A DNA stretch of 7,572 nucleotides from Bryobacterales bacterium (lineage in GTDB: Bacteria > Acidobacteriota > Terriglobia > Bryobacterales > Bryobacteraceae): positions 1 through 7,572 of the forward strand of contig PLMF01000161.1 in NCBI GenBank assembly GCA_003142355.1. The letters run 5' to 3'. The position numbers and the translations under genes were made by a program. This document shows positions 1-5,620 of the stretch, piece after piece. Every line of letters begins with the position of its first letter. Position 1 is the stretch's first letter. A model generated the notes under the pieces. The model was not told where the DNA came from and did not search any database. It saw nothing but the letters and a program-made list of their open reading frames with translations.

Positions 1-86
1 CGCAGGAGCGGCGTATTGCCGATGGTGGCGAGCAGCGGTTCGGCCTCGGTGCGGGCCAGATGGGGGATGGGGACAAGGTACGCCAT
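1..86 (-). CDS. Cysteine synthase / cystathionine beta-synthase-type PLP enzyme, N-terminal fragment
   Basis: The reverse strand from the ATG at 86 reads for 28 codons to the window edge. It contains T-I-G-N-T-P-L-L at about residues 21-28, the signature near the N terminus of fold-type II PLP enzymes of the cysteine synthase (CysK/CysM) and cystathionine beta-synthase group. In that family the enzyme makes cysteine from O-acetylserine and sulfide, or the related beta-replacement product. The PLP lysine and the rest of the protein lie outside the window, so CysK, CysM and CBS cannot be separated and no symbol is given. About 20 residues precede the motif, a little longer than in short CysK proteins. 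The gene starts 57 bp after the stop of the upstream same-strand nucleotidyltransferase gene and may share its transcript. No good Shine-Dalgarno site is seen; AAGTGG close to the ATG is weak. Confidence 0.72.
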   Translation of the reverse strand, partial: MAYLVPIPHLARTEAEPLLATIGNTPLL

Positions 87-129
87 AGCCACTTAGTTCG
101 ATTCGTCCGGGGGCGCTAAGGATGCAAAA

Positions 130-139
130 GGGGGGGGGG
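130..139. repeat. Homopolymer run of ten G
   Basis: Ten consecutive G (C on the reverse strand) lie four bases past the stop of the nucleotidyltransferase gene and about 43 bp upstream of the cysteine synthase start. Four A precede it. Runs of this length are prone to slipped-strand length change and to sequencing error. Here it is intergenic, so a length change would alter spacing in the leader or promoter of the cysteine synthase gene rather than a reading frame. Confidence 0.9.
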
Positions 140-143
140 CGAC

Positions 144-701
144 CTAGAGCTGCTTCAATCGCGCCAGCGTGTCCATCATTTCAGGTTGTTCCTTCACCTC
201 AGACAGCGGTCGCAGTTGTTCTTCCATATAGGTCCAATCGAGCTTGCCCTTCTGGCGAATTGCCACTCCCTCGGCATCGTGCCGATCCAAGAGCCGCCAG
301 GCGAACAGCTTCAACACGATGAGATCCTCGGCCGAGCATGTCCGCAGTTCGAGCTCCGGACCAAACGAAGCAGTGGTCGAGCGCCGCACCACGCTTTCCT
401 CAAACGGAAGAGCGCCGAGCGAGATATCGATGCCCGCGCCACCCGCCGCGCGCAGCAGCAGCACGCGGTGGCGCAGTGCGAAATCGCGAGCATCCACAAT
501 CCTGCCCTCGTAGGCCGCCAGCAATGGGTCGACGAAGGCAGCCTCGTTCCCGAATCCAGCGAGTAGCGTTACATCGACATGCGCTGTCAGTCGCGGCTGG
601 CCCCATCTCTCGACCGCCAGCCCGCCGATGAAGCACGAACGCCACCCTTGCGCGTCGCAGAACTTCTGCAGTTGCCTGGCCGCGCAAAACAGGCCGTTCA
701 T
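144..701 (-). CDS. Nucleotidyltransferase-fold protein, AbiEii toxin-like
   Basis: This 185-residue protein has the layout of the small nucleotidyltransferases grouped with AbiEii/MNT-type toxins. G-G at residues 26-27 is followed by R-W-G-Q-P-R-L-T, then the metal-binding strand at 41-47, then a third acidic residue in I-D-I-S (Asp92), and an E-D-L-I-V-L-K helix near residue 120. In relatives the metal strand normally reads D-V-D; here it reads H-V-D (His41, Asp43), so one expected metal ligand is replaced. In this family such proteins transfer nucleotides to RNA or protein targets and often act as toxins; activity here is uncertain. I chose the ATG at 701 over the upstream in-frame start at 725 because it forms an ATGA overlap with the stop of the preceding 73-residue gene, implying translational coupling. 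The usual AbiEi winged-helix antitoxin is not present. Confidence 0.72.
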   Translation of the reverse strand: MNGLFCAARQLQKFCDAQGWRSCFIGGLAVERWGQPRLTAHVDVTLLAGFGNEAAFVDPLLAAYEGRIVDARDFALRHRVLLLRAAGGAGIDISLGALPFEESVVRRSTTASFGPELELRTCSAEDLIVLKLFAWRLLDRHDAEGVAIRQKGKLDWTYMEEQLRPLSEVKEQPEMMDTLARLKQL

Positions 702-919
702 TGGGGCCGCAGCTTCCCGAACCACGCCTGCATCTCCACCATGCCCGACGACGGACGGGGTGGCAGCGTGCGCAGTGAATGGTTGAAGGCCTCTTCGAGA
801 ATCGCGAGCACTTCGAGGTTGTCCGCCCCGCGAATCTCACTGCGCCGGATGGCTTCGAGTTCCGGACCCGCATCTTCCCACGTCCGCACCCAGCGCCGCA
901 GGTCCTCGCGCTCGTCCAT
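698..919 (-). CDS. Small acidic/basic protein of unknown function, partner of the nucleotidyltransferase
   Basis: This 73-residue protein begins M-D-E-R-E-D-L-R-R-W and continues with a helical, charge-rich stretch. It has a central hydrophobic segment (N-L-E-V-L-A-I-L-E-E-A-F, about 34-45), a proline-rich turn (L-P-P-R-P-S-S-G), and ends W-F-G-K-L-R-P-Q. There is no signal peptide, membrane segment or recognised DNA-binding motif. Its TGA stop overlaps the ATG of the downstream nucleotidyltransferase gene (ATGA), so the two are very likely made together. By position it could be the antitoxin or the substrate-side partner of that protein, but this is inference from gene order only. The ATG at 919 is the only plausible start. 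It lies 7 bp downstream of a TATAGT hexamer, with no separate Shine-Dalgarno site. Confidence 0.6.
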   Translation of the reverse strand: MDEREDLRRWVRTWEDAGPELEAIRRSEIRGADNLEVLAILEEAFNHSLRTLPPRPSSGMVEMQAWFGKLRPQ

Positions 920-932
920 ACTCCCGACTATA
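917..932 (-). promoter_or_regulatory. Possible -10 element giving a leaderless transcript of the 73-residue gene
   Basis: On the reverse strand TATAGT (932-927) matches the -10 consensus at five of six positions and lies 7 bp before the ATG at 919. Transcription would start at or almost at the start codon. The -35 region at 17-bp spacing (GACTGG) is weak. GGGAG sits only one base from the ATG, too close to serve as an ordinary Shine-Dalgarno site. Confidence 0.4.
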
Positions 933-957
933 CAACGCCGACGCTACTGCCAGTCGT

Positions 958-975
958 TACAATACCGGCATCATG
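958..975 (+). promoter_or_regulatory. Possible -10 element for the S9 peptidase gene
   Basis: TACAAT at 958-963, preceded by GT, matches the -10 consensus at five of six positions and lies 9 bp before the ATG at 973. No convincing -35 hexamer is visible at the usual spacing. No Shine-Dalgarno site lies between the hexamer and the ATG, so the transcript would be leaderless or nearly so. It faces away from the TATAGT element of the divergent gene. Confidence 0.4.
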
Positions 976-3918
976 TTTCACCGCCGGTTTTCCCTTCGCC
1001 TGCCTGCATGGCTGCTGACTGCGGCCGTGCTGCTACCTCTGTCGCTCGCCCAGACAGGCAAGCGGCCCCTGGGCCACAACGACTACGGCGGCTGGCGCTC
1101 GATTTCGAGCCAGCGGTTGTCGCCGGACGGCAAGTGGCTGGCTTACGGACTGTTCCCACAGGAAGGCGACGGGGTGGTGGTGGTTCGCAACCTGGTCACC
1201 GGGAAGGAGCAACGCGAGCCTGCGGGGGAGCGCCCGGCGCCGGTGCCCGCGGCCACTCCGGAAGAGGGGCCGCCGGCCGAAGCGCGAGCCGTGACCATCG
1301 CGTTTTCGCCGGATAGCAGGACGCTGGTGTTCTCGACTTTCCCGGCGAAGTCCGATACCGACAAGGCCAAGAAGGAGAAGAAGACGGCGGAACAGATGCC
1401 GAAAGACGGGATGGTCATCGTCGATCTGGCTACCGGCAACGCTACCCGCATCGAGCGTGTGAAGCGGTTCCAGCTTCCGGAGAAGGCCGCTGGTTACCTG
1501 GCGTACCTGCGCGAAGCGCCCGAGACCACGCCCGTGGCCAACCCGTCCCCACAGAAGAAAGCGGGCGGCGGCGGCGATCAGCAAGGCGGCCGAGGTGGCC
1601 GCGCGGGCGGTGGCGCAGCGGGAGCGGCCGGGGGCGGCGCGCGCCCGGAGTTCGGATCGGACCTGGTGCTTCGCAATCTGGCCGATTCCACGGAGCGCAC
1701 TTTCGCGGACGTGGTGGAATTCTCGTTCAGCAACGACGGAAAACAGTTGGTCTATGCCGTATCGCCCAGGGATACCGCGAAGAACGGGGTCTTCGCGGCC
1801 CGGCCGGGCGCGCCTGACGCGGCTGCCGCGCCTGCCGCGCTGCTGGCGGGCAAGGGCAAGTACGCCAAGCTGACCTGGGATGAAAACCAGACCGAGTTGG
1901 CTTTCCTGAGCGACCGCGGGGACGCCAAACCCACATGGAAGGTCTACCGCTGGGACCGCCAGGCGGGCGCGGCCGAGCAAGTGGCATCTTCGGACACGCC
2001 CGGCTTCCGCAAGGAATTCGTCATCAGCGACAAGGGCAACCTCAGTTTTTCCAAGGACGGCACGCGCGTCTTCTTCGGCTGCGCGCCGCCCGTACCCGAC
2101 AAACCGGCGGAGGCCGGCGCCGACGCCTCGTCCGACGACAAGGCAGTGGTGGACCTGTGGTCGTGGAAAGACGACTACATCCAGCCCATCCAGAAGGTCC
2201 GCGCGGAACGCGACCGCAACCGCACCTACCTGGCGGCGTATCTGATTCCGGAACGTAGGGTGGTTCAACTGGGCGACGCGGCCATGGCGGAGGTGACGCC
2301 TTCGGAAAGCGCGCAGTGGGTGCTTGGCAGCGACGATCGGGAGTACCGCCCCCTGGCCGAATACGACGAGCGCTACGCCGATGCGTACGTGGTCGACGCC
2401 ACCACGGGCCGGAGGACGCTGGTAGCGAAGAAGCACCGCGGCACGGTGACGTGGTCGCCATCGGGCCGGTACCTGCTGACCTTCGACGGCAAGGATTGGA
2501 ACACGATTTCGGTGCCCGACGGGAAGACGGTCAACCTGACCGCCGGCTTGCCCGTGAAGTTCTGGAACGAGGATACGGACACGCCAAGCACGCCGGCGGC
2601 CTATGGCTTGGGGGGCTGGACGAAGGACGGCAACTCGGTGCTGCTCTACGACCGCTTCGATATCTGGCGGGTCTCGCCGGATGGCTCGGGCGCCAGGAAC
2701 ATCACGGCCGGCTTCGGGCGCAAGCAGAACCTGCGGCTGAGGTACGTGCGTCTGGAGACGGACCCGCGCGAGCGCTGGATCGACGCTGCCAGGCCGATGC
2801 TGCTTTTCGCCGAGAACCTGAAGACCTGGGAGAGCGGCTTCTTCCGCGGCGCCATGGATGGCGGCGAACCGAAACCGCTTACGATGGGGCCGAAGTATTT
2901 CACGCTGCCGGTGAAGGCCAAGGACGCCGACGTGCTCCTTCTCACGGAACAGTCGTTCGCGGAATTCCCGGACCTGGTCGCGACGGATGGCAATTTCCGC
3001 GATCTGCGCAAGGTGAGCGACGCCAATCCGCAACAGGCGCAGACGCTGTGGGGGACGTCCGAAGTGGTCGAGTTCAAGAACGCGGACGGCGTGCCGCTGG
3101 CGGCGGCGCTGTATAAGCCCGAGAACTTCGATTCTCACCGGCAGTACCCGCTCATGGTCTATATTTACGAGCGGCTCACGGACCGCGTGAACCGTTACGT
3201 GGAGCCGCGCCCCATGCACTCCATCAACATCAGCTACTACGTGAGCAACGGGTACCTGGTGCTGACGCCGGACATTGTGTACACCACCGGCTACCCCGGG
3301 CAGAGCGCGCTCAAGTGCGTATTGCCCGCCATTCAGGCGGTGGTGGACCGGGGCTTCGTGGATGAGAAGGCCATCGGCATACAGGGCCACAGTTGGGGCG
3401 GCTACCAGATTGCGTACATGGTGACGCAGACCAACCGGTTCCGCGCGGTAGCGGCGGGCGCTCCGGTGGCGGACATGATCAGCGCCTACGACGGCATCCG
3501 CTGGGGCACCGGGTTGCCGCGCCAGTTCCAATACGAGCGCACGCAGAGCCGCATCGGCGGCTCGATCTGGCAATATCCCACGCGGTTCATCGAGAACTCG
3601 CCGATTTTCTGGGCCGACCGGGTGCGGACGCCGGTGATGATTCTGCAGAACGACGGCGACGACGCGGTGCCGTGGTATCAGGGCGTGGAGTTTTTTCTGG
3701 CGTTGCGCCGGCTGGGCAAGGAAGTCTACCTGTTCAACTACAACGGCCAGCCCCACGGGCTGCGCAACCGCGCCGACCAGAAGGATTACACGATACGCCT
3801 GCAACAGTACTTCGATCACTACTTGAAGGGCGCCCCGGCGCCGGACTGGATGACGAAGGGTGTGCCGTACATCGAGCGGGAGCGGACGGCGGTGTCGGCG
3901 GCGAGCGGAGGGCAGTAA
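973..3918 (+). CDS. Secreted S9-family (prolyl oligopeptidase-type) serine peptidase
   Basis: This 981-residue protein begins with a signal peptide: a basic N terminus, a hydrophobic core at about 11-25, and likely cleavage after Ala26 (S-L-A before Q-T). The central part (about 35-690) has repeated short motifs such as S-P-D-G-K-W-L-A-Y and F-S-P-D-S-R-T-L, typical of the PD40/WD40-like beta-propeller that gates these enzymes. The C-terminal alpha/beta-hydrolase domain starts near 697. Its triad is visible: Ser807 in G-H-S-W-G-G-Y, Asp896 in N-D-G-D-D-A-V-P, and His928 in Q-P-H-G-L. The usual HGGP oxyanion motif is replaced by Y-E-R-L-T-D, as in the large S9 subfamily I associate with Acidobacteriota and Bacteroidetes. 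The family cleaves short peptides, so this is probably a periplasmic or exported peptide scavenger. Two low-complexity loops stand out: a Lys-rich one (126-146) and a Gly/Ala-rich one (197-227). At 981 residues it is longer than typical 650-700-residue S9 peptidases. Confidence 0.92.
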   Translation: MFHRRFSLRLPAWLLTAAVLLPLSLAQTGKRPLGHNDYGGWRSISSQRLSPDGKWLAYGLFPQEGDGVVVVRNLVTGKEQREPAGERPAPVPAATPEEGPPAEARAVTIAFSPDSRTLVFSTFPAKSDTDKAKKEKKTAEQMPKDGMVIVDLATGNATRIERVKRFQLPEKAAGYLAYLREAPETTPVANPSPQKKAGGGGDQQGGRGGRAGGGAAGAAGGGARPEFGSDLVLRNLADSTERTFADVVEFSFSNDGKQLVYAVSPRDTAKNGVFAARPGAPDAAAAPAALLAGKGKYAKLTWDENQTELAFLSDRGDAKPTWKVYRWDRQAGAAEQVASSDTPGFRKEFVISDKGNLSFSKDGTRVFFGCAPPVPDKPAEAGADASSDDKAVVDLWSWKDDYIQPIQKVRAERDRNRTYLAAYLIPERRVVQLGDAAMAEVTPSESAQWVLGSDDREYRPLAEYDERYADAYVVDATTGRRTLVAKKHRGTVTWSPSGRYLLTFDGKDWNTISVPDGKTVNLTAGLPVKFWNEDTDTPSTPAAYGLGGWTKDGNSVLLYDRFDIWRVSPDGSGARNITAGFGRKQNLRLRYVRLETDPRERWIDAARPMLLFAENLKTWESGFFRGAMDGGEPKPLTMGPKYFTLPVKAKDADVLLLTEQSFAEFPDLVATDGNFRDLRKVSDANPQQAQTLWGTSEVVEFKNADGVPLAAALYKPENFDSHRQYPLMVYIYERLTDRVNRYVEPRPMHSINISYYVSNGYLVLTPDIVYTTGYPGQSALKCVLPAIQAVVDRGFVDEKAIGIQGHSWGGYQIAYMVTQTNRFRAVAAGAPVADMISAYDGIRWGTGLPRQFQYERTQSRIGGSIWQYPTRFIENSPIFWADRVRTPVMILQNDGDDAVPWYQGVEFFLALRRLGKEVYLFNYNGQPHGLRNRADQKDYTIRLQQYFDHYLKGAPAPDWMTKGVPYIERERTAVSAASGGQ

Positions 3919-3953
3919 GGGCTGGTGATTAGCTGTTGGCGACAGGAATTGCC

Positions 3954-3970
3954 GCCGGGTTAACGCCGGC
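3954..3970 (+). terminator. Possible 3' hairpin after the S9 peptidase gene
   Basis: GCCGG (3954-3958) and CCGGC (3966-3970) form a 5-bp GC stem with a 7-base loop (GTTAACG), about 35 bp after the peptidase stop. No T run follows, so it is a weak candidate for an intrinsic terminator. It may be only a transcript-end hairpin. Confidence 0.25.
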
Positions 3971-4020
3971 ACTTCTCCAGGCGGATTCGCAGAGGCGGCA
4001 AATCTCCAAGGCGTAAGACC

Positions 4021-4188
4021 AAAACGCTCCTCGTTTTTGGGACAGAGTTTCGGGACGCCGCCGACAGCAGGGCCGGCGCCGCGACGGCCGCTATTTGGTC
4101 CCCATTTTGGGACTGGCTTTTGAGACGCTGGAGGCATTGATTTCAGGGCTGTCCGGGTTTGTCCCAAAACTCACCCTTTTCGGGACGC
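4021..4188 (+). repeat. Degenerate TTTTGGGAC...GRGACGC repeat modules
   Basis: Two 26-bp copies (4033-4058 and 4103-4128) match at 19 of 26 positions. Each has TTTTGGGAC followed 13 bp later (start to start of the pentamers) by GGGACGC or GAGACGC. A third module ends at the same TTTTCGGGACGC (4177-4188), but its left half is inverted: TGTCCCAAAA at 4160-4169 is the exact reverse complement of 4035-4044. Spacing between modules is 70 and 60 bp. An AAAACG/CGTTTT hairpin (4021-4037, loop CTCCT) abuts the first copy. GTCCC/GGGAC (4098-4102, 4109-4113) can pair at the second. The role is unknown; it could be a genome-wide intergenic repeat or remnants of mobile-element ends. Confidence 0.55.
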
Positions 4189-4426
4189 TCGATAGCCCTG
4201 GCTGCTAGCCTTGCACGTCCAAGCAGACGCGAATTGCATCAACGGTGATGCTCTATCCAGGAGAAACCCCCAAGAACTATACCTGGCATCACGAAGGTCA
4301 GGCCAGTTCCGATCGCGTGTCCAAAACCCACGCCGGCTGCGGCGGGGTATGGGAGGCAGGGGAAAAGAAGGGGCTGGAGCCGGTTGATACCGTCGCCGGA
4401 TGCCGTAGTCTTAAAGAAAGCCATCC

Positions 4427-4969
4427 ATGCCAAGAAAGAGATCGACAGGCCAGGAGCTCGTGCGCGCTGAGGCGATTGAGCGGCGGATTCTCCTCGTCCG
4501 CGGGCACAAGGTGATGCTCGACAGCCACCTGGCCGAGCTTTACGAAGTACCCACCTTCAGGCTGAACGAAGCGGTAAAGCGCAACCGGCGGCGGTTCCCA
4601 GACGACTTCATGTTCCAGCTTGGGAAGGAAGAGGCCGAATGTTTGACATCGCAATTTGCGATGTCAAAGCCGGGTCGCGGCGGCCGGCGGACGCTGCCTT
4701 ATGTCTTCACCGAGCAGGGCGTCGCAATGCTCTCCACGGTCTTGAACAGCGAGCGCGCGATCGCCGTGAACATCGGCATCATGCGTGCCTTCGTGCGTCT
4801 CCGGCAGATACTCGCGACGCACAAAGATCTCGCCGAGCGCCTGGCGGCCATGGAGAAAAAGTACGACCAGCGCTTCAAGGTGGTGTTCGATACTTTGAAA
4901 CGGCTTATGGAGCCGGCACCGGAGCCGCGGAAGCGGCCCATCGGGTTCGTGGAACCGGGGAAGGAATAG
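4427..4969 (+). CDS. ORF6N-domain protein
   Basis: This 180-residue protein has an ORF6N domain over about residues 18-105. Recognisable parts are [19 protein letters not shown], then R-L-N-E-A-V-K-R-N and [10 protein letters not shown], and finally [19 protein letters not shown] helical, charged tail (about 120-150, probably coiled) and a Pro-rich end follow. ORF6N proteins occur in phages, prophages and accessory islands and are thought to bind DNA; the molecular role of chromosomal copies is unclear. Length is normal for the family and the frame is intact. The ATG at 4427 has only a weak purine stretch (AAAGAAAG) upstream. The conserved S-Q-F-A-M-S segment is encoded by a perfect DNA palindrome (4642-4668). 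An intrinsic terminator follows the stop. Its neighbours, a repeat-rich gap and a decayed toxin-antitoxin locus, fit an accessory insertion. Confidence 0.88.
   Translation: MPRKRSTGQELVRAEAIERRILLVRGHKVMLDSHLAELYEVPTFRLNEAVKRNRRRFPDDFMFQLGKEEAECLTSQFAMSKPGRGGRRTLPYVFTEQGVAMLSTVLNSERAIAVNIGIMRAFVRLRQILATHKDLAERLAAMEKKYDQRFKVVFDTLKRLMEPAPEPRKRPIGFVEPGKE
4642..4668. repeat. Perfect 27-bp palindrome inside the ORF6N gene
   Basis: TTTGACATCGCAA (4642-4654) and TTGCGATGTCAAA (4656-4668) are exact reverse complements around one central T (4655). The segment encodes L-T-S-Q-F-A-M-S-K, in the part of the ORF6N domain just before the G-G-R-R...F-T-E-Q-G motif. In DNA it could be a binding site for a dimeric protein; in mRNA it would fold into a strong hairpin within the coding region. 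Confidence 0.95.
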
Positions 4970-4984
4970 CAACCGGTTTCAGAC

Positions 4985-5007
4985 CCCGGGGGCGCTCTCG
5001 GGTTTTT
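4985..5007 (+). terminator. Intrinsic terminator after the ORF6N gene
   Basis: CCCGGG (4985-4990) pairs with CTCGGG (4997-5002), with one G-T pair and a 6-base loop, followed directly by TTTTT (5003-5007). It lies 15 bp past the ORF6N stop. It also sits at the point where the opposite-strand VapC-like reading frame stops resembling the family. Confidence 0.65.
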
Positions 5008-5024
5008 CGTGTATATCGGTCTTG

Positions 5025-5105
5025 TTCGCCGATCCTGTCGACCAGGCGCTCAAACCCAGGCTCCTGCAATTCGATCCCGACCATTACCGACGTGTCGAGA
5101 ACCGT
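5025..5105 (-). pseudogene. VapC-like PIN-domain toxin remnant, start codon lost and C terminus missing
   Basis: After the antitoxin TAG stop, the reverse strand continues in the same frame with ACG followed by V-L-D-T-S-V-M-V-G-I-E-L-Q-E-P and then G-F-E-R-L-V-D-R-I-G-E. This is the beginning of a VapC toxin, including the first catalytic Asp of the PIN domain (family pattern M-V-x-D-T-S). ACG stands exactly where the ATG is expected, and no ATG, GTG or TTG replaces it at that point. After about 27 codons the reading loses resemblance and enters the sequence of the ORF6N terminator. Intact VapC proteins are roughly 120-140 residues, so about four fifths is gone, including the remaining acidic active-site residues. 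It cannot be a working toxin. The identification rests on a short match, but its position just behind a VapB-like antitoxin supports it. Confidence 0.68.
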
Positions 5106-5108
5106 GCC

Positions 5109-5324
5109 CTAGACTCCGTCCGGGCCGAATCCCAGGATATCGTCCTCTTCCTCGCGCGTGAGGGTTCTTCCCAGCTCGCCGGGGGGCATGTGCGGCCACA
5201 CCTCACGTTCCAGAAACTCGAGCAAACTCTCTTTGCGGCCCAAGGATCCGCCCCTCGCCTGGACGCAGGCCTCTTGCTCGACTGGCGCTTGGCGGACTGC
5301 TTCGGTCTTGGGATCGTGCCCCAT
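5109..5324 (-). CDS. VapB-like antitoxin, apparently N-terminally truncated
   Basis: This 71-residue protein ends E-F-L-E-R-E-V-W-P-H-M-P-P and then R-T-L-T-R-E-E-E-D-D-I-L-G-F-G-P-D-G-V. That is the toxin-wrapping tail of a VapB antitoxin group in which the gene is followed directly by vapC. The segment K-T-E-A-V-R-Q at residues 6-12 matches the second part of the usual ribbon-helix-helix region (T-K-T-E-A-V/I). The expected N-terminal strand and first helix are missing: in-frame upstream codons do not resemble them. GGAGGAAGG lies 12 bp before the ATG at 5324, rather far. The toxin gene behind it is reduced to a remnant, so this is probably a decaying orphan antitoxin. It might still be expressed and bind a related VapC elsewhere, but likely cannot bind its own operator normally. 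An intact short antitoxin variant cannot be excluded. Confidence 0.65.
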   Translation of the reverse strand: MGHDPKTEAVRQAPVEQEACVQARGGSLGRKESLLEFLEREVWPHMPPGELGRTLTREEEDDILGFGPDGV

Positions 5325-5383
5325 AGTGGAATGGTGCCTTCCTCCATCTATTCTGCCAGACCCCGGCGGAACGCGCGGGCGGC

Positions 5384-5395
5384 TAAACTGTGATG
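5384..5395 (+). promoter_or_regulatory. Possible -10 element at the start of the atp cluster
   Basis: TAAACT (5384-5389) precedes the overlapping start codons GTG (5390), ATG (5393) and GTG (5396). It is 3 bp from the ATG and 6 bp from the second GTG. No -35 hexamer and no Shine-Dalgarno site are evident. If real, the operon transcript would be leaderless and might begin at 5396. This is weak evidence. Confidence 0.25.
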
Positions 5396-5620
5396 GTGGC
5401 CCGGCCCAAGAAGACGTTCACGGCTCTGGCGGCGGAATACACCTCGCTGGCATTCCTGCTGCCGGCGTCCACCTTTGCCGGCTATGCGATCGGCTACCTG
5501 CTCGACAAGACTTTTGGCACCCACTGGCTGTACATTCCGTTTCTGATTCTGGGAAGCGTTGCCGGTTTTGTGCAGTTCATCCGGCAGATCATGAAGGACA
5601 CGGATGATAACGATTCCTGA
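5393..5620 (+). CDS. atpZ: AtpZ/AtpI-family protein, first gene of the ATP synthase F0 cluster
   Basis: This 75-residue protein has two hydrophobic helices: about 17-36 (L-A-F-L-L-P-A-S-T-F-A-G-Y-A-I-G-Y) and 44-64 (H-W-L-Y-I-P-F-L-I-L-G-S-V-A-G-F). They are joined by L-L-D-K-T-F-G-T, the typical arrangement of the AtpZ/AtpI family (G-Y-x-L-D...G...P-x-x-x-x-x-G). Members sit at the head of ATP synthase operons and are linked to c-ring assembly or Mg2+/Ca2+ supply for the synthase in the inner membrane. I use the ATG at 5393; a GTG at 5390 would add one Met, and a GTG at 5396 is also possible. There is no Shine-Dalgarno site. The 3' end overlaps atpI by 17 bp, indicating coupled translation. 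Confidence 0.82.
   Translation: MVARPKKTFTALAAEYTSLAFLLPASTFAGYAIGYLLDKTFGTHWLYIPFLILGSVAGFVQFIRQIMKDTDDNDS

Larger units (their letters stand above)
3919..4426. other. Gene-free 508-bp stretch with degenerate repeats and small hairpins
   Basis: I find no convincing gene here. The open frames present lack codon-like composition and family motifs. The stretch holds a GC hairpin just after the peptidase stop, a set of GGGAC-containing repeat modules between 4021 and 4190, and a perfect 6-bp inverted repeat with a 4-base loop (GCATCA at 4236-4241, TGATGC at 4246-4251). A weak possible promoter for the ORF6N gene (TTGATA at 4384-4389, then TAGTCT at 4406-4411) lies near the right end. It separates a housekeeping-style gene from accessory genes, consistent with a boundary of inserted DNA, but no attachment site or target duplication is evident. 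Confidence 0.6.

Noticed and set aside
579..1316. Plus-strand open frame of 245 codons spanning the divergent promoter region.
   Set aside because: It overlaps both the nucleotidyltransferase cassette and the peptidase start in other frames, and has Arg/Ser-rich shadow composition with no recognisable domain.
1033..4167. Very long reverse-strand open frame (1044 codons) opposite the S9 peptidase gene.
   Set aside because: It is the antisense shadow of a GC-rich gene. Its translation is Arg/Val/His-rich without family motifs, and the plus-strand protein has a signal peptide and full catalytic triad.
4021..4190. Possible CRISPR array from the regularly spaced GGGAC modules.
   Set aside because: Only three diverged units, one partly inverted, with unequal spacing and no cas genes.
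4245..4514. 89-codon plus-strand frame in the gap before the ORF6N gene.
   Set aside because: It overlaps the ORF6N start in another frame, lacks a ribosome site and shows no family motif.
3919..5392. Insertion sequence or integrase remnant in the accessory patch.
   Set aside because: No transposase or integrase motifs, terminal inverted repeats or target duplications could be identified; the island idea rests only on gene content.
5022..5393. 123-codon plus-strand frame opposite the VapB-like gene.
   Set aside because: It is the complement of the antitoxin and toxin remnant, which carry recognisable family motifs on the minus strand.
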